Shown one piece after another: positions 1-8,064 of a stretch of DNA of 27,066 nt (the stretch's first letter is position 1; each line of letters opens with the position of its first letter). Source of the stretch: a virus. The translations under genes and the position numbers were made by a program. Below the pieces are notes generated by a model, which did not search any database, was not told the DNA's origin, and was given only the letters and a program-made list of their open reading frames with translations. The stretch covers positions 1-27,066 of IMG/VR virus record IMGVR_UViG_3300025870_000059. One strand, given 5' to 3'.

Positions 1-3000
1 TTACTATTGAGTTTTATGTATATTTTGATGCAGTATCAGGCAACTTATACGATCAAAGAACAACTGCGTCACAGGCAGCTCCTGTAATTTATATTAACGG
101 TTCGAGCAAAATTGCATATTATGTTAATGGTACAGAAGTAATTACAGGAACAACAACACCTACCACAAGTACTTGGTATCACGTTGCTGTAACAAGAGAA
201 GGCACAAACACTAAACTGTTTATCAACGGAACACAAGAAGGTAGTACATGGACCGATAATACAACGTATGTTGAGACAGGTATAAGAATAGGTGCAGGAT
301 TTAATGATACTTCTTTTGTAGATGGTAACTTTGATGAAGTTAGAATTGTTAAAGGCGAAGCCAAATATACTGCTAACTTTACTCCTAGCACACTTCCATT
401 TGTAGGCGAAGATGGAACTATTTTATTATTACATTTTGAAGGCTTAGACGGATCAACAGATATTGTTGACGACGGAATAAGCGGACAAGATATTAGATTT
501 AGTGGAGGCGCTACAGCAAGTAAAACTACACTAGTTGATCTTTCAGACTTTGGCGCAGAAATACGTTTAATTGGTTCAGCAAGTGTTTACGGTAATGAAG
601 GACTTGTAGGCGACGGCCCTGGCGTTGTTATGTACGCAATTGGCCATAATGTTGCATATATTGGTAACGGTAAAGATGTTGACAATGATCCTAACACTGT
701 AATACAAGCAAACGAAATTGTAGAAACAAATGATGCAAAAGTTTATTATTCGACAGTTGACCATAAAGGCGATTTTAGAGTAGGCGATTTATTTGTTATT
801 GACCAAGAAAACGGTGCTATACAATTTAGTAATGCATCTTTTAATATTGATACTACTAATGGTATTGAAATTACAGATGGAACAAATACTACACTAATTA
901 GAGGTGACAAAATTGAAACCGGTAACTGGCGTCTAAGTAATAATACATTAGAAACCTTATCTGGTGATGCTAATATTACAGCAGCAAGCGGTCAAATTAA
1001 TTTACAAGATAATGTTGATATTACTGGAGACTTAGACGTTGTTGGTAATGTTACTGTTGCAGGTAACATTACAATAGGCGATCAAAGCACAGATTCAATT
1101 AGTTTTGCTGCTAATATTGATAGCGGAATGTTTCCAACTACATCTGATACTTACGACTTAGGTAGTCCAAGTTTGCGTTGGAGAGACCTTTGGTCAAATA
1201 GATTATATGTTGATGATATAGAAATTAATGACAACTATATTACAACTACTGGAACAAATGCAGATTTAGAACTTCGTGCAAACGGCGCTGGAGTTGTACG
1301 TGTACCGAGTAACAATGTTATTATTTCAAATGATTTAACTGTAAACGGAAATACAATACTCGATGATGTTACAATTAATTCAGACTTCGATGTAACAGGT
1401 ACTGTTACAATTACCGGAGATACTGATATTACAGGTGATGTAACTATTGGTCAGAATTTAACTGTTTCTGAAACTGCACAATTTGAAGAAATATTAATTG
1501 ATGACAACTTTATTACAACTACTACCACAAGTGCAGATTTAGAACTTCGTGCAGCAGGAACAGGTTCTGTAGTTATACCGAATAATAATTTAGAAATTAC
1601 CAACAATTTAAATGTTGGAATTAAACTTACATCGCAAAATATTGATGTAATAGGAAATATACAATCTGCTTCTATTAGTTCTAGCGATATTAATATAGTT
1701 AATAATACAATAACAACTACTCAAACAAGTAGTAATTTAGTTTTAAGAGCCAGCGGTGCCGGCGAAATACATGTTGATACAAATGATGTTGTATTTGGTC
1801 AAACACTAACAGTAGCAGGCGCAACTGACGTACAAGATTTAACTGTTAACGGAACTATAACACATACTGGTGATTATACGCAGACAGGCAATACAAACAT
1901 TACTGGAAACTTAGATGTTTTTGGAACAGTTACGTTTGATTCAGAAGTACAGTTTGAAGAAATATTAATTAATGACAACTTTATTACTACTACATCTACA
2001 AGTGCAGATTTAGAGCTACGTGCAGCAGGTACAGGCAGAGTACTGATACCAAATAATCAAGTTGTAATTGAAAATGATCTTGATGTTACTAATAATATAA
2101 CTGCTAATAATATAGATGTAACAGTAGACGTAACAGCACCGACATTTAATATTAGTGATATACAAATAACAGGCAACGAAATTGCTACAACAGTATTAAG
2201 TACAGACTTAGATCTTGTTGCTAACGGCACCGGCGAAATTGTATTTAATAGTAAAGGTGTTTTCAACCAAGGACTTACTGTTGCAAGCGGCACTACAAAT
2301 TTACTTAATACTACTATTGTAGGTCAGCTATCTCATGCAGGCGATGCAACATATACAGGTGATGCACTTACTACTGGTAACTATATAATAAATGGTGCAT
2401 TGACCCTTACAGGCGGCAGTGCTGTTATTGATGATATTTTAATTGACACTAACTTTATTACTACTAATATAACAAATGCAGATCTAGAACTACGTGCCGA
2501 CGGCAATGGTATAGTTAGGATACAAGACAGACTAGAAGTTACAAACGACTTAACAGTTAACGGAACTTTGTCTACACCAGTGTTAGATGTTACAACAACT
2601 ATTACATCTGATATCTTTAGCACCGGCGACATTGAAATACAAGATAACGTAATTACCACAACAAATACTAACAATGATTTAGAACTACGTGCTAATGCCC
2701 TTGCATTTGTTAGGGTAGATCAAAACAATGTAGTTATGAACCAAGAATTAGAAGTTGTTGGAGCTACACGATTACAAAATACAACCGTATCTGGTAGTTT
2801 AACTCATATCGGACAAACTAATCAAACTGGTGATTTTGATCTAACTGGAAACTTAAATGTAACCGGAGATTTAGATATTTCTGGAGCAGCACAGTTTGAA
2901 GAAATATTAATCGACGATAATAAAATTACAACTACATCTACAAATGCAGATTTAGAATTAAGTGCAAGTGGCACCGGCAACGTACTGATTAATAATGCAG

Positions 3001-5837
3001 CAGTATTTGAACAAAACATTGAAATTGAAGCATCTAATACTTTACAAGCTGGAACTATTAACGTTGGTACTGTGCTTACTCCGTCATTAACTATATCCGA
3101 CGAAATTGAAATAGCTGGAAATGTTATTAGAGCAGTACAAAGTAATTCCGATCTTGTAATTGATGCTAGTGGAACTGGCTCAGTATTAATTCCTAATAGT
3201 AATGTTAGTATTACAAATGACTTAACAGTGTCTGGCTTAACAACTTTAGATAACACAGTAATCACTGGAGATATAACACATACCGGAAATTACGCACAGT
3301 CAGGCGATGCAGTCATTAACGGTAACTACACAGTCAATGGATTATTTTCAGTTAATGCAGAAATGCAATTTGAAAATATTTTAATTAATGATAACTTTAT
3401 CACTACAACTGTAACCAGTAGTGATTTAGAATTAAGAGCAGCAGGCACTGGAAAAGTATTAGTTCCTAACAATGATGTGTTAATTAATAACAACTTAGAA
3501 ATTTTAGGAATAACAACAACTGAAAATATTAATAATACTGGCTTAATAACTTCAGGGTCGTTTGAAACTGCTAAAATTAGAATTATCAACAATCTTGTTA
3601 AAACAATACTACCAGGTGACGATTTAATTATAGAAGCCAACGGTACTGGCACAATTAATGTAGATTCCGATTTAACTGTTACTAATGATTTTGCAGTTAC
3701 AGGCGAGACTACATTACAAGAAACAAGTATAACAGGTACATTAACACAACAAGGCGGTACAGTACAAAGTGGTAATTTTGATCTAACTGGTAACTTGCAA
3801 GTTGTTGGTGATTTAACAGCACTTAGCTCAGCACAATTTGAAGAAATATTAATTGATGACAACTTTATTACAACTACTAACACAAGTGCAGATTTAGAGC
3901 TACGTGCAAATGGACTTGGCGAAGTACTAATACCCCTTAATGATGTTGTTATTACAGATAATTTAACAGTTAACGGAGTAATAACTAGCGGATCAATTGT
4001 AAATTCAGGACAAATAATTAGTGATTCGTTTGGCACAGGCGACATATTAATTGATGATAATACAATTACAACATCTGTTACTAGCAGTAATTTAGAACTA
4101 CGTGCAAGCGGCACTGGTGAAATAAAAGTTCCTACAAGCAATGTTGAAATTACTAATGACTTAACAGTAATTGGATCAACAACAACTGCTGACGTAAACG
4201 TTACTGGACAAATTACACATGTTGGTAATACAATTCAAACAGGTGATTATACGGTAAACGGTGGCGTAGTGCTTACTGGACAACTTAATGTTACTGGTAC
4301 GTCTACTTTAGACAATATGGTGTTTTCAAATAATGTAATATCCATAGATCCAAATTCAACAAATACTGACTTAATTCTTAGACCAAACACAGGCAACGAA
4401 GTTATTATTGATCAAAATGATTTATCAGTAACTGGAGATATATTAGCACAAACTTCTACTATAAATTCAGACACTATTAACAATACGTTCTCTGTATCAG
4501 CATCTACATTTAGTACTGGTACTATATCAATAATAGGAAACTATATTACTTCTAGTGCTGATATTATTTTAGAAGCAAATCCAGGAGATGCTGTTAGAAT
4601 AGAAACTGCTGACGTAGAATTTGGTGAAGATCTAACTATTCTTGGAACTACTACTTTAAATGATTTAAATGTTAACGGAACAATAACACACATTGGTGAC
4701 TACACACAAACTGGTGACACAACTATTAATGGTAATATTATTGTCGGCGGCAACTTTGATGTTTCGGGTGCATTCCAGTTTGAAGAAATATTAATTGATG
4801 ATAACATTATTACAACTACATCAACAGATGCAAACTTAGAACTAAGTGCGAGCGGCACAGGCGAAGTATTAGTTCCAAATAATAATGTTAGAATGCTACA
4901 AGATTTAACAGTTGATGGAACAATATATGCAAATAGTGTTGTAACATCAAATTCGTTTATTTCTAGTGATACGTTTAGTACTGGTAATATTTTAATTGAA
5001 GATAACTTTATCACTACAACGAATACTAATAGTAATTTAGAATTACGTGCATCGGGTACTGGCTCTATTGATTTTGGTACTATACAAATTAAAGATAATA
5101 CAATTTCAACAGTAGGTAATGCTGATCTAATTATAGGTTCTGGTGATGCATTAATAATTTCGTCAACAGGTAGTTTAGTACTTCCGTCGGGTACAACAGC
5201 ACAACAGCCAGCTACTAGTTATACAGGCAGTTTAAGATTCAATACAGACATAAATGACTTTGAAGGATATAATGGCACAAACTGGACTAGCTTGGGAGGA
5301 GTGTTTGATACTGACAGAGACACCTATATTACAGCAGAACTAACTCCGGGTGCAAATGATGGTGCTATTAGATTTTATACAAATGGATCACTAGCAGCAA
5401 CTTTAGACAGTACAGGACTTGAAACACCAAGACTTGAAATTGATAATATTTTAATTGAAAATTCTACTATTAGTTCAGTAAATAATAATACTGATATTAA
5501 TATTGAAGCACAAGGAACTGGCGGAGTAGTATTAGAAAATTTCCGTATAGCAGAAAATACTATAACTAATACTGTACCAGGATCAAACACTGAAATTGTA
5601 CAAACAGGCAACGGGTATCTTAAATTTGGAGATACTGAAGGGTTTGTAATTCCAGTAGGTACAAGTATACAAAGACCAGGAGCACCAGTAGTTGGTGTTA
5701 CACGTTTTAACACTACTGACAGTCGTGTTGAAGTATATGACGGACAAAATTGGGTATCAGTTGCTGGTTCAGCAAGTGGTATATCAAGAGCAGATGCAGA
5801 AGATTTAGCACTAGAAATTGTATTAAGTTTAGGATAA
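1..5837 (+). CDS. Giant repeat-rich tail fibre / adsorption protein, 5' end outside window
   Basis: The reading frame whose first full codon is at position 3 is open from the window edge to the TAA at 5835-5837 (1944 visible residues), so the ATG at 630 is internal and the true start lies to the left. Visible residues 1-150 resemble a LamG/concanavalin-like jelly-roll (WYHVAVTREG, LFINGTQEGS, FDEVRIVKGEAKYTANF), a fold that commonly binds carbohydrate. A module with GDFRVGDLFVIDQENG (about 760-830) follows, then a YDLGS...WRDLW motif (1155-1190). From about 1200 to 5100 the protein is a long array of DDNFITTT / ADLELRA.GTG / NDLTVNG units. The C-terminus has two RFNT...Y.G.NW motifs (about 5235-5290 and 5700-5755), frequent at fibre ends. 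Only 4 nt separate its stop from the next start. Role in host binding is inferred; I cannot tell whether it is a long fibre, short fibre or other virion appendage. Confidence 0.85.
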   Translation, partial: TIEFYVYFDAVSGNLYDQRTTASQAAPVIYINGSSKIAYYVNGTEVITGTTTPTTSTWYHVAVTREGTNTKLFINGTQEGSTWTDNTTYVETGIRIGAGFNDTSFVDGNFDEVRIVKGEAKYTANFTPSTLPFVGEDGTILLLHFEGLDGSTDIVDDGISGQDIRFSGGATASKTTLVDLSDFGAEIRLIGSASVYGNEGLVGDGPGVVMYAIGHNVAYIGNGKDVDNDPNTVIQANEIVETNDAKVYYSTVDHKGDFRVGDLFVIDQENGAIQFSNASFNIDTTNGIEITDGTNTTLIRGDKIETGNWRLSNNTLETLSGDANITAASGQINLQDNVDITGDLDVVGNVTVAGNITIGDQSTDSISFAANIDSGMFPTTSDTYDLGSPSLRWRDLWSNRLYVDDIEINDNYITTTGTNADLELRANGAGVVRVPSNNVIISNDLTVNGNTILDDVTINSDFDVTGTVTITGDTDITGDVTIGQNLTVSETAQFEEILIDDNFITTTTTSADLELRAAGTGSVVIPNNNLEITNNLNVGIKLTSQNIDVIGNIQSASISSSDINIVNNTITTTQTSSNLVLRASGAGEIHVDTNDVVFGQTLTVAGATDVQDLTVNGTITHTGDYTQTGNTNITGNLDVFGTVTFDSEVQFEEILINDNFITTTSTSADLELRAAGTGRVLIPNNQVVIENDLDVTNNITANNIDVTVDVTAPTFNISDIQITGNEIATTVLSTDLDLVANGTGEIVFNSKGVFNQGLTVASGTTNLLNTTIVGQLSHAGDATYTGDALTTGNYIINGALTLTGGSAVIDDILIDTNFITTNITNADLELRADGNGIVRIQDRLEVTNDLTVNGTLSTPVLDVTTTITSDIFSTGDIEIQDNVITTTNTNNDLELRANALAFVRVDQNNVVMNQELEVVGATRLQNTTVSGSLTHIGQTNQTGDFDLTGNLNVTGDLDISGAAQFEEILIDDNKITTTSTNADLELSASGTGNVLINNAAVFEQNIEIEASNTLQAGTINVGTVLTPSLTISDEIEIAGNVIRAVQSNSDLVIDASGTGSVLIPNSNVSITNDLTVSGLTTLDNTVITGDITHTGNYAQSGDAVINGNYTVNGLFSVNAEMQFENILINDNFITTTVTSSDLELRAAGTGKVLVPNNDVLINNNLEILGITTTENINNTGLITSGSFETAKIRIINNLVKTILPGDDLIIEANGTGTINVDSDLTVTNDFAVTGETTLQETSITGTLTQQGGTVQSGNFDLTGNLQVVGDLTALSSAQFEEILIDDNFITTTNTSADLELRANGLGEVLIPLNDVVITDNLTVNGVITSGSIVNSGQIISDSFGTGDILIDDNTITTSVTSSNLELRASGTGEIKVPTSNVEITNDLTVIGSTTTADVNVTGQITHVGNTIQTGDYTVNGGVVLTGQLNVTGTSTLDNMVFSNNVISIDPNSTNTDLILRPNTGNEVIIDQNDLSVTGDILAQTSTINSDTINNTFSVSASTFSTGTISIIGNYITSSADIILEANPGDAVRIETADVEFGEDLTILGTTTLNDLNVNGTITHIGDYTQTGDTTINGNIIVGGNFDVSGAFQFEEILIDDNIITTTSTDANLELSASGTGEVLVPNNNVRMLQDLTVDGTIYANSVVTSNSFISSDTFSTGNILIEDNFITTTNTNSNLELRASGTGSIDFGTIQIKDNTISTVGNADLIIGSGDALIISSTGSLVLPSGTTAQQPATSYTGSLRFNTDINDFEGYNGTNWTSLGGVFDTDRDTYITAELTPGANDGAIRFYTNGSLAATLDSTGLETPRLEIDNILIENSTISSVNNNTDINIEAQGTGGVVLENFRIAENTITNTVPGSNTEIVQTGNGYLKFGDTEGFVIPVGTSIQRPGAPVVGVTRFNTTDSRVEVYDGQNWVSVAGSASGISRADAEDLALEIVLSLG
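1485..5060 (+). repeat. Eight-fold 471-bp (157-codon) tandem super-repeat inside the giant fibre gene
   Basis: The motif encoding (Q)FEEILIDDNFITTT starts (first Glu codon or its equivalent) at 1485, 1956, 2430, 2898, 3372, 3840, a degenerate copy near 4310, and 4782. The intervals are 471, 474, 468, 474, 468 and 942 (2 x 471), so the mean is exactly 471 bases. Each unit contains an A half (FEEILIDDNFITTT...ADLELRA) and a B half (DI.I..N.ITTT...NLELRASGTGEI) about 78 residues apart. The DNA is diverged between copies but still recognisable, for example gaagaaatattaatt recurs. In-frame unit length is kept even in the degenerate copy. Confidence 0.9.
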
Positions 5838-5841
5838 AAAA

Positions 5842-6174
5842 ATGGCAACACTATTTAAAAATAAAGTATTAACGCAGGTAGGAACAACTCCTGTACAAAT
5901 TGCTCAGACTCAAGCTAATTCTAGAGCAACAGTAATTGGACTCAGCCTTACAAATTTATTAGCAGATAAGGCTGTGTTAGTTAGCGTAATGTTAACAGAC
6001 GAAACAAACACAACAGGGTATTATCTCAAAGATGTAATGATACCGCCAGGCGGAAGTTTACGGGCAGTTAATGGAGGCGAAAAATTAATTGTAGCTTCTA
6101 GTAATGAATTAATGGTAGTATCAAGCGTTGATGACAGTATAGATGTCTTAATGAGCTTTGTTGAAATTGTATAA
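5842..6174 (+). CDS. Small virion-associated protein (110 aa)
   Basis: Starts 4 nt after the stop of the upstream fibre gene with no strong Shine-Dalgarno, which suggests translational coupling. The sequence (VGTTPVQIAQ, ATVIGLSLTNL, VMLTDETN..YYLKDVMIPPGGSL, GGEKLIVASSNELMVVSS, VLMSFVEIV) has alternating short hydrophobic strands and turns, as expected of an all-beta sandwich. It matches my memory of small beta-rich proteins found among phage virion genes, with an IPPGGSL turn and a D.L.SF.EI end. No catalytic motif is seen. Its position between two fibre genes suggests a small structural or fibre-attachment subunit, but this is inference only. Confidence 0.75.
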   Translation: MATLFKNKVLTQVGTTPVQIAQTQANSRATVIGLSLTNLLADKAVLVSVMLTDETNTTGYYLKDVMIPPGGSLRAVNGGEKLIVASSNELMVVSSVDDSIDVLMSFVEIV

Positions 6175-6184
6175 GGAGAAATAA

Positions 6185-6544
6185 ATGAGTGGAAATTATT
6201 ACGTAGGAAACGGACCAGACTTAATCCTTGATCAATACAACGGAGGAAGATATTTTTATGCATTAAGAATAGACGAAAACGAATTTTTGTATTTGACAAA
6301 GATAGATATGGTACTAGACAAAACATCTAGTGTTAATTTAAATGAATCTGGACCTGATAGTACAAAGGACTTTGAAAATTTTGAGTTCGGGGTAGACTTT
6401 TTTGATAAACGTTTACCAAATAAAGAAGACGATCCTGAAATAGAAAATATGCGATACCAACAATATCGCTGGGATTCGAAAAACATAGACTATGAAGTTA
6501 ATGCTGACGGAGAACTCATAGTTAGAATAGATCCGTTAGGATAA
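6185..6544 (+). CDS. Small protein of unknown function (119 aa)
   Basis: Start chosen at ATG 6185 because AAGGAG (6173-6178) lies 6 nt upstream and overlaps the stop codon of the previous gene. The protein is acidic and aromatic-rich (GGRYFYALRIDENEFLYLTKID, FGVDFFDKRLPNKEDDPEIEN, RYQQYRWDSKNIDYEVNADG). It is predicted soluble, with no signal peptide or membrane segment. I do not recognise a family. Its co-orientation and tight spacing within the fibre gene cluster suggest a virion component or assembly factor. Confidence 0.7.
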   Translation: MSGNYYVGNGPDLILDQYNGGRYFYALRIDENEFLYLTKIDMVLDKTSSVNLNESGPDSTKDFENFEFGVDFFDKRLPNKEDDPEIENMRYQQYRWDSKNIDYEVNADGELIVRIDPLG

Positions 6545-6554
6545 TAAAATAAAA

Positions 6555-6562
6555 GATAAATA
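6555..6562 (+). promoter_or_regulatory. Putative T4-type late promoter GATAAATA
   Basis: GATAAATA differs by one base from the T4 late consensus TATAAATA. It lies in the 56-base gap before the 458-aa fibre gene, and the same octamer precedes two other genes in this window. By T4 spacing the transcript would start near 6568. A 6-bp inverted repeat (ACATGC at 6562-6567, GCATGT at 6573-6578) straddles that point, so its left arm would not be transcribed. Confidence 0.55.
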
Positions 6563-6600
6563 CATGCAAAGCGCATGTGCTGAATTAAAGGATAAGGAAA

Positions 6601-7977
6601 ATGGCAGAATTTAATCTAGGTAGATTACGATTTGTATGGAAAGGGGAGTGGCAGACCGGCACCGCATACCTAAGAGATGATGTTGTACGTTACGGCGGAA
6701 CATCATACGTATGTAAGGCAGGACACACAGGTCAATCAAACTTCTATGCAGATAGAGATCTTGGTAGTTGGGAGATCATGGCAGGAGGATTCGAATGGGA
6801 ATCTGAATGGACAGGTGGTACATATTATAAAGTAGGCAACGTAGTACGTTATGGTGTTACTGTTTATTTGTGTATTACAGGACATACAGCAGATCCTACA
6901 ACATTCGAAAACGATGGTGCAAACTGGGAAATTTTAGTTGCAGGTTTAAACTGGAGAGACTCTTGGGGCGCAGGCATTCAATACCAAGCAAACGAACTTG
7001 TAGTACAAAGTGATAGACTTTACATTGCATTACGTGATAATATTGGTGCTGACCCAGACACATCTGCTTTAGACTGGAGACGCTTAACAGGTTCTTTAGG
7101 ACTTCAAGACGGTGACACAATTGGCGTAGATCTTATCCCTGACGCTGACGAAGTTTACGACTTAGGTTCTGCAAGTAACAAATGGCGAGACCTTTTTCTA
7201 AGTGGTAGCACAATTTATCTAGGCGATACACAACTTAGTGTTAACGCAGACGGCAAGATATCAGCACTTGGCGGATTTGATTTAGGCGGTACTGAATCAT
7301 TAGAAAACGGCGAAATTAATATTACTGGTAATGTTATTGCAACAATTAATACAAATTCCGATCTTGATTTACGTACAAGCGGCACAGGCGCAATTAATTT
7401 AGAAGCCGATACAAATGTAACAGGTAACTTAGATGTTACTGGAGACATTACATTAGGCGGAAATATAAGAATTGGTGATAACGAAGTTGATACTGTTGAA
7501 GTACAAGCAGATTTTATATCTAATATTGTTCCAGATACTGCTGACACTTATGACTTAGGTAGTACAACTAAGCAGTGGGCAAATGTCTATACAAATAATA
7601 TTCGTGTTAATAATGCTATTACAACTACTGACGTAGGTACAATTGATGTTTTAAATACTAATGCAACAGTTATTAATGCATTTGGTGCAGCATCAACTAT
7701 TATGATTGGTGACACAAATGGCGAAACAACGTTTAGAACAACTATTGTTGTAAATGGTGACTTAGAGTTAGACAATCAACTTATGCCACAATATGGCGGT
7801 ACAGGTTTAACTACTATGCCGTCAAATAGTATTGTGTACGGTAACGGCACAGGTGTGATGCAGACCACAGGCGAAAGTGCTCCTGGGTCAAATGCAACAA
7901 CAAGTTTTGGAATCTTAACAACAGATGCATCAAATGTTCCAGTATGGACCGATGTGATCGACGAAGGAACCTTTTAA
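6601..7977 (+). CDS. Tail fibre with three N-terminal carbohydrate-binding-like modules (458 aa)
   Basis: Residues about 11-60, 64-112 and 116-163 are three tandem copies of a module with pattern W..W..GT.Y..ddVVrYgg.sYvC..gHt...........W, resembling the small chitin-binding CBM5/12 fold (exposed Trp/Tyr, about 50 residues). Next come two YDLGS....W..(L/V)(F/Y) motifs (about 7155-7190 and 7545-7585) and a DLDLRTSGTGAI repeat shared with the giant fibre at 1-5837. The C-terminus carries YGGTGLTTMPSNSIVYGNGTG, a motif common in phage fibre ends. SD-like AAGGA lies just before the ATG. A late-promoter octamer at 6555 makes it the likely first gene of a late transcript. A receptor- or glycan-binding virion role is inferred; sugar specificity is unknown. 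Confidence 0.85.
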   Translation: MAEFNLGRLRFVWKGEWQTGTAYLRDDVVRYGGTSYVCKAGHTGQSNFYADRDLGSWEIMAGGFEWESEWTGGTYYKVGNVVRYGVTVYLCITGHTADPTTFENDGANWEILVAGLNWRDSWGAGIQYQANELVVQSDRLYIALRDNIGADPDTSALDWRRLTGSLGLQDGDTIGVDLIPDADEVYDLGSASNKWRDLFLSGSTIYLGDTQLSVNADGKISALGGFDLGGTESLENGEINITGNVIATINTNSDLDLRTSGTGAINLEADTNVTGNLDVTGDITLGGNIRIGDNEVDTVEVQADFISNIVPDTADTYDLGSTTKQWANVYTNNIRVNNAITTTDVGTIDVLNTNATVINAFGAASTIMIGDTNGETTFRTTIVVNGDLELDNQLMPQYGGTGLTTMPSNSIVYGNGTGVMQTTGESAPGSNATTSFGILTTDASNVPVWTDVIDEGTF

Positions 7978-7978
7978 G

Positions 7979-7986
7979 GATAAATA
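7979..7986 (+). promoter_or_regulatory. Putative T4-type late promoter GATAAATA before the 3562-aa fibre
   Basis: GATAAATA begins just after the stop codon of the 458-aa fibre and overlaps no other signal. By T4 spacing, transcription would begin near 7992. The leader up to the ATG at 8065 would then be about 73 nt, unusually long for this compact region. Confidence 0.55.
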
Positions 7987-7993
7987 AAAATAC

Positions 7994-8009
7994 AAGCATA
8001 TATATGCTT
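7994..8009 (+). repeat. Perfect 16-bp palindrome at predicted 5' end of giant-fibre mRNA
   Basis: AAGCATATATATGCTT is its own reverse complement. In RNA it can form a 6-bp stem with a 4-nt loop within the first few bases after the predicted late start. A 5'-terminal stem-loop could protect the mRNA from decay. A smaller palindrome, CCTATATAGG (8045-8054), overlaps the AGGAAG Shine-Dalgarno of the same gene. Confidence 0.6.
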
Positions 8010-8064
8010 AAAGACTAAGGGAAGACAGGTGTTTCAACCCTTTACCTATATAGGAAGAAAATAA

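Noticed and set aside
630-632. ATG as the start of the left-edge fibre gene
   Set aside because: The frame is open and fibre-like all the way to position 3 (LamG-like sequence), and no Shine-Dalgarno precedes 630.
3326-4141. 271-codon open frame on the - strand (and similar ones at 2822, 4700, 5375, 7215)
   Set aside because: They lie antisense to the repeat array of a certain fibre gene, have the same periodic low-complexity character, and lack ribosome sites. They are shadows of the repeats.
1485-5060. CRISPR or other short-spacer repeat array
   Set aside because: The repeats are 471 bases long, coding, diverged and continuous in one reading frame.
6562-6578. RNA hairpin ACATGC/GCATGT in the leader of the 458-aa fibre
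   Set aside because: The predicted late transcription start (~6568) lies inside the loop, so the left arm would not be in the RNA.
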